Positions 1 to 9,111 of a stretch of 64,000 nt of DNA are shown piece by piece (position 1 is the stretch's first letter; every line of letters starts with the position of its first letter). This DNA is from DAOVRD01 sp964521715 (GTDB taxonomy: Bacteria > Planctomycetota > Brocadiia > SM23-32). The stretch is from contig CAZFSS010000006.1 in the NCBI GenBank assembly GCA_964521715.1, positions 62,001-126,000 of the forward strand. Direction: 5' to 3'. Below the pieces are notes generated by a model. It was given only the letters and a program-made list of their open reading frames with translations, was not told the DNA's origin and did no database searches. The position numbers were made by a program, and so were the translations under genes.

Positions 1-3000
1 AAGATCACGCCCGCGTCCTTCTCCAGCAGAACCTGCCACGCGGCCGGGCTTTGGATGAGCCCGGATCCCGTGCTGCCTCCTTCCCAACCACGCCACCAGC
101 AGTCCTCGCGGTACCAGAAGAAGTCCGAGTTGGACAGGCCCTCCATCAGCCCATCATCGCGCCGTTTGACCAGCCGGCCCCTGGGGCGGCACGCCTTGAC
201 GGCCCGCACCGCCGGAATCAGCGCCTTCAGCGCCTCCTGCGATTCGGCAGTCGGGCAGTGGATTAGCACCTTTCCCCCGGCGCCGGCGAACTGCTGCAGC
301 CGCGCGGCCTGGCCGAGCATCGAGTCATCCCGGCCGATAATCAGAAGTCCGTAGCCCGACAGGTCCGCGCCCTGGTCGGCGTGCGAAAGATCGTCGGACC
401 GCACCCCAATTCGGGCAAGGAACTCCCCCAGCTCCGGGTCGGCGGACGCAACCAGGGCGATCCTGCGCGCGGGCGCCGGCCGGTAAGACGCGGCGTAGTC
501 CATTACGTTCTGCAGCAGCCGGACGGCGACCGGCTCCGAAGCCAGCTTCTCCGTCAGAACCAGTTGAGAGAGGACACACGTCCCCCGGCCGTGTGGCACC
601 TCCACCAGCGGCGCCCAGCGCAGTCCGCCCAGCCCGCCGGCTTCCACGAGGATGCGATAAGCGCCGGCCGCCGGCTTCACGAAGTTCCTGCGGGAGACCA
701 TGTGGTCGCCTCGCCAGAACTTCAGGTCTTCATCTTCGATCCCCTTCAGGATGGCGTGCGCAGTCGAACGCCGGAACGCAATCGTCGAGGCATGCTCGCC
801 GTCAACGCGCAGGCGGACGGGAAGCCAGTCGGGATCGTCCCGCTGCTCGAAGCAGAACGCAACCATCCCGCTGGCCACGGCGTCAGCCACCTGCGTCAGC
901 GCGCCCCGCGCCTCTGCATCTTGCAGCGCTCCCTTGCCGATCAGCAAGAGGTCGCAGGTAAAGGGGCCGACGTCCGAGAGCCCTGCCACGCGGGCCACGG
1001 TCAGGCCGGCCGCCCGAAGCGCGGCGTCCGTCTCCCCTTGAGGATCGTAGAGCGCGACGCGCAACCCGTCGGGGACTGCCAGAGGCTGCTTTGGGAACGC
1101 AGCGAAGGTCCGCCGCTCCTCGAAGACGACCTGCCCGTCCGACAGCAGCCGGACGTCGAGCAGGACGTCGCGCCGCTCATCCGCGTCGGGCATGGTCCAC
1201 GAGAGCGGCACTTCGCGCATCCCGCCCGGCTCGAGCTCGATCTCCCACTCCTGGTCTTGCAGGACGCGCCGGCCATCCTTCACGGAACAGGCGAGCGTCA
1301 GGCGGCGTTGCGCAAGCGTGTCGTTGTGGACCATCAGGCTCCTGGCGACCGTCTCGCCGGCGTAGAAGTGGGAGTCGTACTCGGCGAACGTGACGGCGAT
1401 GGGCTTCAGGCACTCGATCGAGTAACGCCAGTCGCTGACCCAGGGGTTCAGCCCCGCCACACCCAGCCTGCGCGCGGCGTCGCAGAGGAACTTAACGCCC
1501 TGGACGTGGGCGTCCTGCTCGTCCTCCTTTGAGACATAGACGCGATCGCCGCCGAAGACCGAAACTCCGCCCGGCGGACGGCTGTAGGGGTAATAGCAGA
1601 ACTCGCCCATGATGAGGGGCTTGTCCTTCTGCCAGACCAGGTCCCGCGGCCAGCGATCGTTGCCCTCCCGGCCGAGCCAGTAGGCATCGTTCGGCCACAG
1701 GTTATGCTTGTGGCAGCCGAACTCGCGGGGATAGTGGATGTTGACCGTGTCCGCCCGGCCCTCCACGTCGCCGTCGCCTTCGTACTCGATGGGCCGCGAG
1801 GGATCGAGATCGGCGATGAGCCGGCCGAGCTCATAGATGCGGGCGCCGGCGTTCGGATCGCGGACGCCGCCGCAGTGGAGTATCTCGTTCTCCACGCTCC
1901 AGACGCAGAGCGACGGATGGGCGCGCGAGCGCAGGACCATGCCCCTGACGTGCGCCTGAAGGTTCTGCCAGAGCCGCTCGTCCGCCAGCGCGTAAGTGCT
2001 GGCCGCGCAGTAGAAGGCGGATTCGTCCTTCACGCACATGCCTAGCTCGTCGGCGATGTCATAGTAATAGTGGGAACGCGGCTGCATGTGGAAACGCACG
2101 AGCGAGAAGTTCGACTCAGCGGCCCGCAGGTAGTAATCGCGTATCTCCTCGCGGCTTGCGCCCGTGGGCGGGCATACGAGGCCGCGCAGCTTGAAGACCA
2201 GCCCGTTCAGCCGGTAGTCCGTCCCGTCGATCCAGAACTCGCGAAAGCCGAAGCGCGTATCCAGCGCGTCCAGCACCTGGCCGTCGGCGATGAGCTCCGT
2301 GTGCAGCCGGTAGAGATGCGGATCGTGCGGCCACCAGAGGCGCGGCGAAGGCCATGCGCGCTCGATCCGGACCGTCTGTGATCGGCCGGGCTCTATCGTC
2401 ACCGACTGCTGAGGCAGGCCAAGCACCCGCTCGGTGCCGTCGAAGACGGCGTTCTGGAGCGTGACCTCGCGCGGGACGCCTCCCTCGTTGCGGACGGTCA
2501 CCTGAAGCGACAGGCTCTTCTCGCGCACGGAGGTGATGGGAAAAACGTCCGCAATGGCCACGTTCGCATGCGCCATGAGATAGACGTCGTCCCAGATTCC
2601 CCGGCGGCTGATCGGACGCGTGCCGAACGGAATGAGGGCGGAATCTCGGGGGCCCTCCTGCCGGCCATCCCAGGGCTCCACGCCTTCGACCAGGCCGGCC
2701 GTCCAGTCCCTGACGCCCACCAGCACCTCGTTCGGCCCATCGCGCCGGACGGCGGCCGTGACGTCCACCTCGAACGGCTCGTAGCCGCCCAGATGCTCGG
2801 CCAGCTTGCGGCCGTTGACGTAGACTTGAGCGAAATGGGCCACGGCTTCGAAGCGCAGCTTCAGCCGATCGCCCTGGAAGGCGGAGGGCACAGTAAACGA
2901 ACGCCGGAACCAGGCCGCATGGTTCTGCCCCTCCCATCCGCCGTAGCTGCGCGTGGGGACCTGGAACGCGGCCCATTGGCCCGCCGGGGGAAACGCCAGC

Positions 3001-3866
3001 CGATCGCCCGGCGGTGCGAGCATCTCCCACTCGCCCGACAAGTTCAGGACGCCGCGCGTCTCGGTTCGCGCGTCAACGGTCAGATACCGGAACACGTCCA
3101 TCGCCCGCTCGCCGTCGCGAAGTACGAGGCGCGCCCTGTAATCCGTGCAGCCCGTGCCGCGGAACGCGACCTTCAGGCTCGCGGCGCCGTCGGACCCGAT
3201 AGGGATCTCTGCGTCGCCGGCGGCGCATGCGCGGCCGAAGTAGTCCCAGACCCGATAGCTCCCCTTCAGCGGCCCCGGCACTCCTTCGCCGGCGGCCAGG
3301 TCGAAGCGCAGCTCCATTGTGTCCTGCCCGTATTCGCCCGTCAGTGTCACAGCCGTCACCTTGATCTCGTCGCTCAACGCCGCCTCCCTCACCCTGATCG
3401 GTCCCGTCGCAAGCCCGCCGCCCATGGCGCCATCGTAGATGCGAACGGCGATCAGGTTCCACTCTCCGGCCCGGATCAGGCCGGAGGGAACCAGGTAGCT
3501 GCGGGGCTGGTAGCAGCCCTTGCCGAGGCCGATCTCTGTCCCGTTGACGTAGACCCAGTCATCGTCATCCACGCCCCCGTGCTCGAACACGAACTGCCGG
3601 CCGTCGAGCCCGTCAGGCACGGTGAAACGCCTGCGATACCATCCGAAACCGTCGTACTCCGCGTAGCCCTGGTCATCCCAGAGCGCCGGCGCATGCAGGA
3701 CCTCCCAATCGCCATCGTCGAAGGACGGATCGGCCCAGGCGGAGTCGTCCCCCGGCGCAAACTGCCAATCTCCCGATAGGTCCGCCATCCAGGGGCCCTC
3801 CGCGCTCGCTCCGGCAGCGGAGGCAAAGAGAAGAAGGCATCCGGCAGCTATTGCCGTCAGACGCAT
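1..3866 (-). CDS. Secreted glycoside hydrolase family 2 enzyme (beta-galactosidase-like), 3' end outside window
   Basis: At least 1,288 codons read leftward from an ATG preceded by GAGGGAG and continue past the left edge. The N-terminus is a typical signal peptide (MRLTAIAAGCLLLFASAAGA). Two jelly-roll sugar-binding domains follow, each opening with LSGDW/LSGEW, the second carrying VYVNGRKLAEHLGGYEPF. An Ig-like segment and a TIM barrel come next. The barrel shows WSVENE with acid/base Glu661 and MGEF with nucleophile Glu755, the GH2 clan-A pair. After the barrel lie Ig-like domains and a region that looks like a glutamine-amidotransferase-like fold (LALYDPQGE, LLIIGRDDS), as in long GH2 enzymes. 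It probably acts outside the cytoplasm on a plant or algal beta-glycoside. The exact substrate (galactoside, glucuronide or mannoside) cannot be read from the sequence. The family call is firm. Confidence 0.9.
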   Translation of the reverse strand, partial: MRLTAIAAGCLLLFASAAGASAEGPWMADLSGDWQFAPGDDSAWADPSFDDGDWEVLHAPALWDDQGYAEYDGFGWYRRRFTVPDGLDGRQFVFEHGGVDDDDWVYVNGTEIGLGKGCYQPRSYLVPSGLIRAGEWNLIAVRIYDGAMGGGLATGPIRVREAALSDEIKVTAVTLTGEYGQDTMELRFDLAAGEGVPGPLKGSYRVWDYFGRACAAGDAEIPIGSDGAASLKVAFRGTGCTDYRARLVLRDGERAMDVFRYLTVDARTETRGVLNLSGEWEMLAPPGDRLAFPPAGQWAAFQVPTRSYGGWEGQNHAAWFRRSFTVPSAFQGDRLKLRFEAVAHFAQVYVNGRKLAEHLGGYEPFEVDVTAAVRRDGPNEVLVGVRDWTAGLVEGVEPWDGRQEGPRDSALIPFGTRPISRRGIWDDVYLMAHANVAIADVFPITSVREKSLSLQVTVRNEGGVPREVTLQNAVFDGTERVLGLPQQSVTIEPGRSQTVRIERAWPSPRLWWPHDPHLYRLHTELIADGQVLDALDTRFGFREFWIDGTDYRLNGLVFKLRGLVCPPTGASREEIRDYYLRAAESNFSLVRFHMQPRSHYYYDIADELGMCVKDESAFYCAASTYALADERLWQNLQAHVRGMVLRSRAHPSLCVWSVENEILHCGGVRDPNAGARIYELGRLIADLDPSRPIEYEGDGDVEGRADTVNIHYPREFGCHKHNLWPNDAYWLGREGNDRWPRDLVWQKDKPLIMGEFCYYPYSRPPGGVSVFGGDRVYVSKEDEQDAHVQGVKFLCDAARRLGVAGLNPWVSDWRYSIECLKPIAVTFAEYDSHFYAGETVARSLMVHNDTLAQRRLTLACSVKDGRRVLQDQEWEIELEPGGMREVPLSWTMPDADERRDVLLDVRLLSDGQVVFEERRTFAAFPKQPLAVPDGLRVALYDPQGETDAALRAAGLTVARVAGLSDVGPFTCDLLLIGKGALQDAEARGALTQVADAVASGMVAFCFEQRDDPDWLPVRLRVDGEHASTIAFRRSTAHAILKGIEDEDLKFWRGDHMVSRRNFVKPAAGAYRILVEAGGLGGLRWAPLVEVPHGRGTCVLSQLVLTEKLASEPVAVRLLQNVMDYAASYRPAPARRIALVASADPELGEFLARIGVRSDDLSHADQGADLSGYGLLIIGRDDSMLGQAARLQQFAGAGGKVLIHCPTAESQEALKALIPAVRAVKACRPRGRLVKRRDDGLMEGLSNSDFFWYREDCWWRGWEGGSTGSGLIQSPAAWQVLLEKDAGVI

Positions 3867-3974
3867 GAGCTCCCTCGCAACGCAGGCAAGAGCGGGATGG
3901 CGCGCTACACTGTAGTCGCTATCTGCCCGGCAGTCCAGTGGCTCTGCACCTCCGGTTCCCGGCGGGACCAATGC

Positions 3975-4004
3975 TTGACAGTCCGGCACGGGCGGCGCCA
4001 TAAT
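3975..4004 (+). promoter_or_regulatory. Sigma70-like promoter of PD40-TPR gene A
   Basis: TTGACA (3975-3980), an 18-base spacer and CATAAT (3999-4004) lie 65 bases before the ATG of the first PD40-TPR gene. The same box pair with the same 18-base spacing recurs before the second copy at 6280-6309, which supports it as functional. Confidence 0.7.
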
Positions 4005-4069
4005 CGGGTTGGGCGCGCTGTCGCGTTGCCCGCCCTGTCGGATCACCGATTGCTCCCCGAAGGCAGGTC

Positions 4070-6202
4070 ATGCGCAGCCGGGTCAGACACATTACCATAG
4101 CCCTCGCCCTTGTGGCCGTGGGGATCGCGGCGGTCTTTCTCTTCGTCCTGCACAAGCGTCCCCTGCGGCCTGACGCCATCCTGGCCGCCTACCGCAAGCA
4201 GCCGCAGTGCGAGCGCCTGAGCGTGGACTACCCGCTGGACGGGACCCTTTTCCCCCCCGAGTTCGCCCCGCCCACCTTCCGCTGGCAGGACGGCGATGGC
4301 GCGGGTGCCTGGCTCGTGAGCATCGAGTTTCAGGACGGCGGGCAAAGGCTCGACGCCATCACGCAGGGCCCGCAGTGGACGCCTTCAGAGCAGCAGTGGG
4401 AGGCGATCAAGCGCCGCTCGCTCGACAGGGACGCCCGCGTGACCGTCGTCGGCGTGGCGCAGGGCTCCCCGACGAAGGTGCTCTCGGCGGCCAGCATTGC
4501 GATCCGCACGTCGAGGGACGAGGTGGGGGCGCCGCTCTTCTACCGGGAAGTCAACCTGCCCTTCATCGACGCCGTCAACGATCCCTCGCACATCCGATGG
4601 CGCTTCGGGACGGTCTCAGCCACCAGCCTGCCGCCCATCGTGCTGGAGGGCCTGCCGGTCTGCGGCAACTGCCACTCGTTCTCGGCCGACGGCAGCATCC
4701 TGGGCATGGACGTCGACTATGCCAACGACAAGGGCTCCTACGCCATCGTCCAGGTCAAAGAGCACATCGTGCTCAGCAAGGACAAGGTGATGACGTGGAG
4801 CGACTACAGGAGAGAGGACGGGGATCCGACCTTCGGGCTTCTGTCCCAGGTCTCGCCGGACGGCAGGTATGCGGTCAGCACGGTGAAGGACCGTTCGGTG
4901 TTCGTGCCGACGCCGGGGCTGGAGTTCAGCCAGCTCTTCTTCCCGATCAAGGGGATCCTGGTCGTTTACGACCGGCAGACGGGCGAGTTCCGAGCGTTGC
5001 CGGGGGCCGACGACAAGGAGTTCGTGCAGAGCAACCCCACCTGGAGCCCGGACGGCAGGTACATCATCTTTGCCCGAAGCAAGGTCTATCCCGTCCAGAT
5101 CCTTGGCGACAAGGTCCTTTTGGGCAAGGACGAATGCCGGGAGTTTCTGGAGGAGGGCAAGACGTTCCTCTTCGACCTTTACCGGATCCCGTTCAACGGG
5201 GGCGAGGGAGGCGTGGCGGAGCCCCTTGCGGGTGCATCGGCCGACGGCATGAGCAACTACTTCGCCCGGTATTCGCCCGACGGCAAGTGGATCGTGTTCT
5301 GCAAAGCCAAGAGCTTCATGCTGCTCCAGCCGGACAGCGAGCTCTACATCATGCCGGCCGCTGGAGGGACGCCCAGGAGGATGCGGTGCAACACGCCGCG
5401 CATGAACTCCTGGCACAGCTGGTCCCCTAACGGCAGGTGGCTGGTCTTCTCCTCGAAGGTCAACGGCCCCTACACGCAGCTCTGCCTGACCCACGTCGAC
5501 GAGGAAGGCAATGACACGCCGCCCGTCCTGCTGGCCAACCTGACCTCCTCCGAGAGGGCCGCCAACATACCGGAGTTCGTCAACACCAGCCCGGCGGCCC
5601 TTGCCAGGATCAGCGAGAGGTTCGTTGACGACCTTTCCTTCGCAAGGGCCGGGCAGGAGTTCCTCAAGAACGGGGATTACGCCCACGCCGTCGAGGCGTT
5701 CCGGAAGGCGCTGGAACTCAACCCCCACAGCCCCGTGGCGCACGACGGCCTGGGCCTCGCCCTGGCAGAGCAAGGCAAGCCCGTGGAGGCCGTCGCTCAG
5801 CATGTCGAGGCCATCAGGTTGGAGCCCGGCAATTCCCAAATGCACAGCAACCTGGGAGCTGCGCTGGCGATGCTGGGCAACGCCGAGGAGGCCATCGACG
5901 CCTTCCGCACGGCTCTGAAACTCGACCCCGACAATGCGAACGCCCACTTCAACCTGGGAGTCAGCCTGGCAGTAGCCGGGTCCCTCGACGAAGCCATCGC
6001 GCACTACAGGGAGGCAGTCAGGCTCAAGCCAGACTACGCCCAAGCGCACAACAACCTCGGTGCTGCTCTGTCCTCGCAGGGGAAGTTCGACGAGGCCATC
6101 GAGCATTTCACCAGGGCGCTGGAGATAGAGCCCGAGTTCACGACGTCACGCCGCAATCTGGAGCAGGCCCGCCGCCAGAAGGAAGAGCAGGCAGGGCGAT
6201 GA
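4070..6202 (+). CDS. Membrane-anchored PD40 (TolB-like) beta-propeller protein with CxxCH motif and five TPRs, copy A
   Basis: This 710-residue protein has an N-terminal membrane anchor (ALALVAVGIAAVFLFVL, about residues 10-27). A propeller region follows with repeated PD40 motifs: VSPDGRYAVS, WSPDGRYIIFA, YSPDGKWIVFC and WSPNGRWLVF. A CGNCH motif sits near residue 200 and could bind one c-type haem; related PD40 proteins of other bacteria carry a comparable CxxCHSF motif. The C-terminal ~190 residues form about five tetratricopeptide repeats (for example AHFNLGVSLAVAGSLDEAI). The propeller and TPRs should lie outside the cytoplasm, where such modules bind partners, but no enzymatic role can be assigned. 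It is followed 172 bases later by a near-identical paralogue with its own promoter. The 1.25 kb core is base-identical between the two, while promoter, anchor and TPR parts have diverged. Confidence 0.85.
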   Translation: MRSRVRHITIALALVAVGIAAVFLFVLHKRPLRPDAILAAYRKQPQCERLSVDYPLDGTLFPPEFAPPTFRWQDGDGAGAWLVSIEFQDGGQRLDAITQGPQWTPSEQQWEAIKRRSLDRDARVTVVGVAQGSPTKVLSAASIAIRTSRDEVGAPLFYREVNLPFIDAVNDPSHIRWRFGTVSATSLPPIVLEGLPVCGNCHSFSADGSILGMDVDYANDKGSYAIVQVKEHIVLSKDKVMTWSDYRREDGDPTFGLLSQVSPDGRYAVSTVKDRSVFVPTPGLEFSQLFFPIKGILVVYDRQTGEFRALPGADDKEFVQSNPTWSPDGRYIIFARSKVYPVQILGDKVLLGKDECREFLEEGKTFLFDLYRIPFNGGEGGVAEPLAGASADGMSNYFARYSPDGKWIVFCKAKSFMLLQPDSELYIMPAAGGTPRRMRCNTPRMNSWHSWSPNGRWLVFSSKVNGPYTQLCLTHVDEEGNDTPPVLLANLTSSERAANIPEFVNTSPAALARISERFVDDLSFARAGQEFLKNGDYAHAVEAFRKALELNPHSPVAHDGLGLALAEQGKPVEAVAQHVEAIRLEPGNSQMHSNLGAALAMLGNAEEAIDAFRTALKLDPDNANAHFNLGVSLAVAGSLDEAIAHYREAVRLKPDYAQAHNNLGAALSSQGKFDEAIEHFTRALEIEPEFTTSRRNLEQARRQKEEQAGR
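4175..5427 (+). repeat. Identical core tract, copy A (partner 6480-7732)
   Basis: From 4175 to 5427 I see no difference from 6480-7732 (offset 2,305 bases), and all reading frames of both copies translate identically. Differences begin just outside, at 4174 (C versus G) and 5428 (T versus G), and increase outward. This looks like a gene-conversion tract. Confidence 0.85.
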
Positions 6203-6279
6203 GGCGCGATACAGGCCGGTCGGCCCCGGCGCCTGCTGTCGCTGGCGGGCCTGGCAGAGGGGCAACGACCGCCGACGCC

Positions 6280-6309
6280 TTGACAGTCCGGGAGGAGCGG
6301 CGCCATAAT
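6280..6309 (+). promoter_or_regulatory. Sigma70-like promoter of PD40-TPR gene B
   Basis: TTGACA (6280-6285), an 18-base spacer and CATAAT (6304-6309) lie 65 bases before the gene B start, matching the geometry of gene A. The spacer sequence differs from copy A while the boxes are kept. Confidence 0.7.
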
Positions 6310-6374
6310 CGGGTTGGGCGCGTTGTTGCGTTCTCGGCCCTGTCGGATCGCCGATTGCTCCCCGAAGGCAGGTC

Positions 6375-8315
6375 ATGCGCAGCCGGGTCAGATACATCGT
6401 CGTAGCGCTCGCCCTTGTGGCCGTGGGGATCGCGGCGGCCCTCTTCTTCGTCCTGCACAAGCGCCCCCTGCGGCCTGAGGCCATCCTGGCCGCCTACCGC
6501 AAGCAGCCGCAGTGCGAGCGCCTGAGCGTGGACTACCCGCTGGACGGGACCCTTTTCCCCCCCGAGTTCGCCCCGCCCACCTTCCGCTGGCAGGACGGCG
6601 ATGGCGCGGGTGCCTGGCTCGTGAGCATCGAGTTTCAGGACGGCGGGCAAAGGCTCGACGCCATCACGCAGGGCCCGCAGTGGACGCCTTCAGAGCAGCA
6701 GTGGGAGGCGATCAAGCGCCGCTCGCTCGACAGGGACGCCCGCGTGACCGTCGTCGGCGTGGCGCAGGGCTCCCCGACGAAGGTGCTCTCGGCGGCCAGC
6801 ATTGCGATCCGCACGTCGAGGGACGAGGTGGGGGCGCCGCTCTTCTACCGGGAAGTCAACCTGCCCTTCATCGACGCCGTCAACGATCCCTCGCACATCC
6901 GATGGCGCTTCGGGACGGTCTCAGCCACCAGCCTGCCGCCCATCGTGCTGGAGGGCCTGCCGGTCTGCGGCAACTGCCACTCGTTCTCGGCCGACGGCAG
7001 CATCCTGGGCATGGACGTCGACTATGCCAACGACAAGGGCTCCTACGCCATCGTCCAGGTCAAAGAGCACATCGTGCTCAGCAAGGACAAGGTGATGACG
7101 TGGAGCGACTACAGGAGAGAGGACGGGGATCCGACCTTCGGGCTTCTGTCCCAGGTCTCGCCGGACGGCAGGTATGCGGTCAGCACGGTGAAGGACCGTT
7201 CGGTGTTCGTGCCGACGCCGGGGCTGGAGTTCAGCCAGCTCTTCTTCCCGATCAAGGGGATCCTGGTCGTTTACGACCGGCAGACGGGCGAGTTCCGAGC
7301 GTTGCCGGGGGCCGACGACAAGGAGTTCGTGCAGAGCAACCCCACCTGGAGCCCGGACGGCAGGTACATCATCTTTGCCCGAAGCAAGGTCTATCCCGTC
7401 CAGATCCTTGGCGACAAGGTCCTTTTGGGCAAGGACGAATGCCGGGAGTTTCTGGAGGAGGGCAAGACGTTCCTCTTCGACCTTTACCGGATCCCGTTCA
7501 ACGGGGGCGAGGGAGGCGTGGCGGAGCCCCTTGCGGGTGCATCGGCCGACGGCATGAGCAACTACTTCGCCCGGTATTCGCCCGACGGCAAGTGGATCGT
7601 GTTCTGCAAAGCCAAGAGCTTCATGCTGCTCCAGCCGGACAGCGAGCTCTACATCATGCCGGCCGCTGGAGGGACGCCCAGGAGGATGCGGTGCAACACG
7701 CCGCGCATGAACTCCTGGCACAGCTGGTCCCCGAACGGCAGGTGGCTGGTCTTCTCCTCGAAGGTCAACGGCCCTTACACGCAGCTCTGCCTGACCCACG
7801 TCGACGAGGAAGGTAGCGACACGCCGCCCGTCCTCCTGGCCAACCTGACCTCCTCCGACAGGGCCGCCAACATACCGGAGTTCGTCAACACCAGCCCCGA
7901 AGCCATCAGCAAGATGCGCGAGCACTTCATTGATGAGTACTCGATGGCTAGGGTGCACAACAACCTGGGAACCAACCTGGCGACGGAGGGCAGGATCGCT
8001 GAGGCGATCGCCCATTTCACGGAGGCGGCCAGGTTGGACCCGAGCAACGCGCTGGCGCGCTTCAACCTCGGCGTGAGCATGGAAAGGGAGGGCGAACTCG
8101 AGGAAGCAATCGAGTACTACAGGGAAGCGATCAGACTCGATCCCACGCACGAGGCGGCGCACAACAACCTGGGGATCGCTCTGGTGAAGCAGGGGGAGTT
8201 CGACGAGGCCATCGAGCATTTCACCAGGGCGCTGGAGATAAACCCGACCTTCGAGAAGGCACGCGCCAACCTGGAGGAGGCGCTGCGGCAGAGGCAGGAA
8301 CACGACAAGCAGTAG
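6375..8315 (+). CDS. Membrane-anchored PD40 beta-propeller protein with CxxCH motif and three TPRs, copy B
   Basis: This 646-residue paralogue of the preceding gene has the same layout: N-terminal anchor, PD40 propeller with CGNCH near residue 200, then TPRs. Residues from about 36 to 484 are identical to copy A. The TPR tail is clearly different, with three repeats (for example ARFNLGVSMEREGELEEAI) instead of five and a different linker (EAISKMREHFIDEYS). The first ~30 residues also differ. Only the last repeat (FDEAIEHFTRALEI) is shared between the tails. The pattern fits an old tandem duplication whose tails specialised for different partners while the propeller was homogenised recently. 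The function is unknown. It has its own promoter and may also be read from the upstream gene. Confidence 0.85.
   Translation: MRSRVRYIVVALALVAVGIAAALFFVLHKRPLRPEAILAAYRKQPQCERLSVDYPLDGTLFPPEFAPPTFRWQDGDGAGAWLVSIEFQDGGQRLDAITQGPQWTPSEQQWEAIKRRSLDRDARVTVVGVAQGSPTKVLSAASIAIRTSRDEVGAPLFYREVNLPFIDAVNDPSHIRWRFGTVSATSLPPIVLEGLPVCGNCHSFSADGSILGMDVDYANDKGSYAIVQVKEHIVLSKDKVMTWSDYRREDGDPTFGLLSQVSPDGRYAVSTVKDRSVFVPTPGLEFSQLFFPIKGILVVYDRQTGEFRALPGADDKEFVQSNPTWSPDGRYIIFARSKVYPVQILGDKVLLGKDECREFLEEGKTFLFDLYRIPFNGGEGGVAEPLAGASADGMSNYFARYSPDGKWIVFCKAKSFMLLQPDSELYIMPAAGGTPRRMRCNTPRMNSWHSWSPNGRWLVFSSKVNGPYTQLCLTHVDEEGSDTPPVLLANLTSSDRAANIPEFVNTSPEAISKMREHFIDEYSMARVHNNLGTNLATEGRIAEAIAHFTEAARLDPSNALARFNLGVSMEREGELEEAIEYYREAIRLDPTHEAAHNNLGIALVKQGEFDEAIEHFTRALEINPTFEKARANLEEALRQRQEHDKQ
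6480..7732 (+). repeat. Identical core tract, copy B (partner 4175-5427)
   Basis: This is the second copy of the base-identical tract described for 4175-5427. It covers the propeller region including the CxxCH motif and ends about 100 bases before the divergent TPR tail. Confidence 0.85.
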
Positions 8316-8339
8316 AACACAAGACGGAGCAGGGACGCA

Positions 8340-8885
8340 TCACGTTGCGCCGGGCGCCGGCTGCTCCGCCGGCTGGGCCTGAGGCGCAGACGGTCCGCCC
8401 TGCCGGGTCTTCCTTAAGAAGTAGAGCGTACCGAGTACCGCCGCCCCGATCACGATCAGCACGAAGAGGGCCGCCAGAAGCTTCCCTCCCGAACGCCGCC
8501 TGCCTCGCTTCTTCGTGCGCATCCAGGGCAGAATGCCGAACAAGCCGGCCCGCTTCTTCTCGTCGGCAGTGATCCTCATCACGGTGACGCCGGAGCGCAC
8601 GTCCCCCCCGCAGCTCGGACACGTGGCGTCTCGCACGCCCAGCACGGCGCCGCAGTTCGTGCAGACCTGCCGGGCGGGATGGAAAGGATGGGGGATGCCT
8701 GCCTGCCCAGCAGCTTCACCGGCCGGGCCGCCCGTCCTCGCCGCCGCAGCCTGCGCCGCCGATGCGCCGGGCACGAAGATGACCGCCCTGCACTGCGGAC
8801 ACCGGACCTTCTTGCCCGCAAACTTCTCTCTCAGGCTCAATGCCCTCCCGCAAGCCGGGTTAGGGCAGCTCACCTTAATGAGCAT
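8340..8885 (-). CDS. Membrane protein with two zinc ribbons
   Basis: This 181-residue protein starts at an ATG behind AGAGG. Its N-terminus is a zinc ribbon with the pairs CPNPACG and CPQCRAVIFVPG. A second ribbon follows an Ala/Pro-rich linker, with CTNCGAVLGV and CPSCGG (about residues 75-97). One transmembrane helix lies near residues 135-158 (LLAALFVLIVIGAAVLGTLY), and an acidic-poor Pro/Ala/Gln tail ends the protein. Such ribbon-plus-anchor proteins are common in Planctomycetota-like genomes and usually have no assigned role. Four Cys pairs make metal binding likely. It has its own promoter and converges with PD40-TPR gene B, 24 bases away. Confidence 0.8.
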   Translation of the reverse strand: MLIKVSCPNPACGRALSLREKFAGKKVRCPQCRAVIFVPGASAAQAAAARTGGPAGEAAGQAGIPHPFHPARQVCTNCGAVLGVRDATCPSCGGDVRSGVTVMRITADEKKRAGLFGILPWMRTKKRGRRRSGGKLLAALFVLIVIGAAVLGTLYFLRKTRQGGPSAPQAQPAEQPAPGAT

Positions 8886-8929
8886 CTCGGACCTCTCGGC
8901 AGTTGAGACGACTGTGATAGGGAGAGATA

Positions 8930-8958
8930 AGTGTAGGCCAGAGCTGCCGAATTGTCAA
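8930..8958 (-). promoter_or_regulatory. Promoter of the zinc-ribbon gene
   Basis: On the minus strand TTGACA (8958-8953), a 17-base spacer and TACACT (8935-8930) lie about 45 bases upstream of the zinc-ribbon start. Confidence 0.7.
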
Positions 8959-9037
8959 CCCCCAGGCGCAGAGCACGAGAGCCGAACCCGGCAGGCGCGC
9001 TGCCCCTGGCGAAGCCGGCCGGTCCCGGTCTGCGCCG

Positions 9038-9066
9038 TTGACGGGGGCCGCTCCGCCCACTACTCT
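9038..9066 (+). promoter_or_regulatory. Weak candidate promoter of the large secreted hydrolase
   Basis: TTGACG (9038-9043), 17 bases, then TACTCT (9061-9066), 45 bases before the ATG at 9112. The -10 box matches consensus at only three of six positions. Confidence 0.35.
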
Positions 9067-9111
9067 ATCCCCCTGCCAGCATGGTCACGCCTTCGCCCGG
9101 AGGGTCCGAAG

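Noticed and set aside
4616..6106. Open frame on the minus strand in PD40-TPR copy A, repeated in copy B (6921-8303)
   Set aside because: Its repetition follows only from the duplicated DNA; the plus-strand frame has PD40 and TPR motifs.
8515..9111. 199 extra in-frame codons before the large hydrolase
   Set aside because: They are antisense to the zinc-ribbon gene and lack a ribosome-binding site. The ATG at 9112 has GGAGG and starts a signal peptide.
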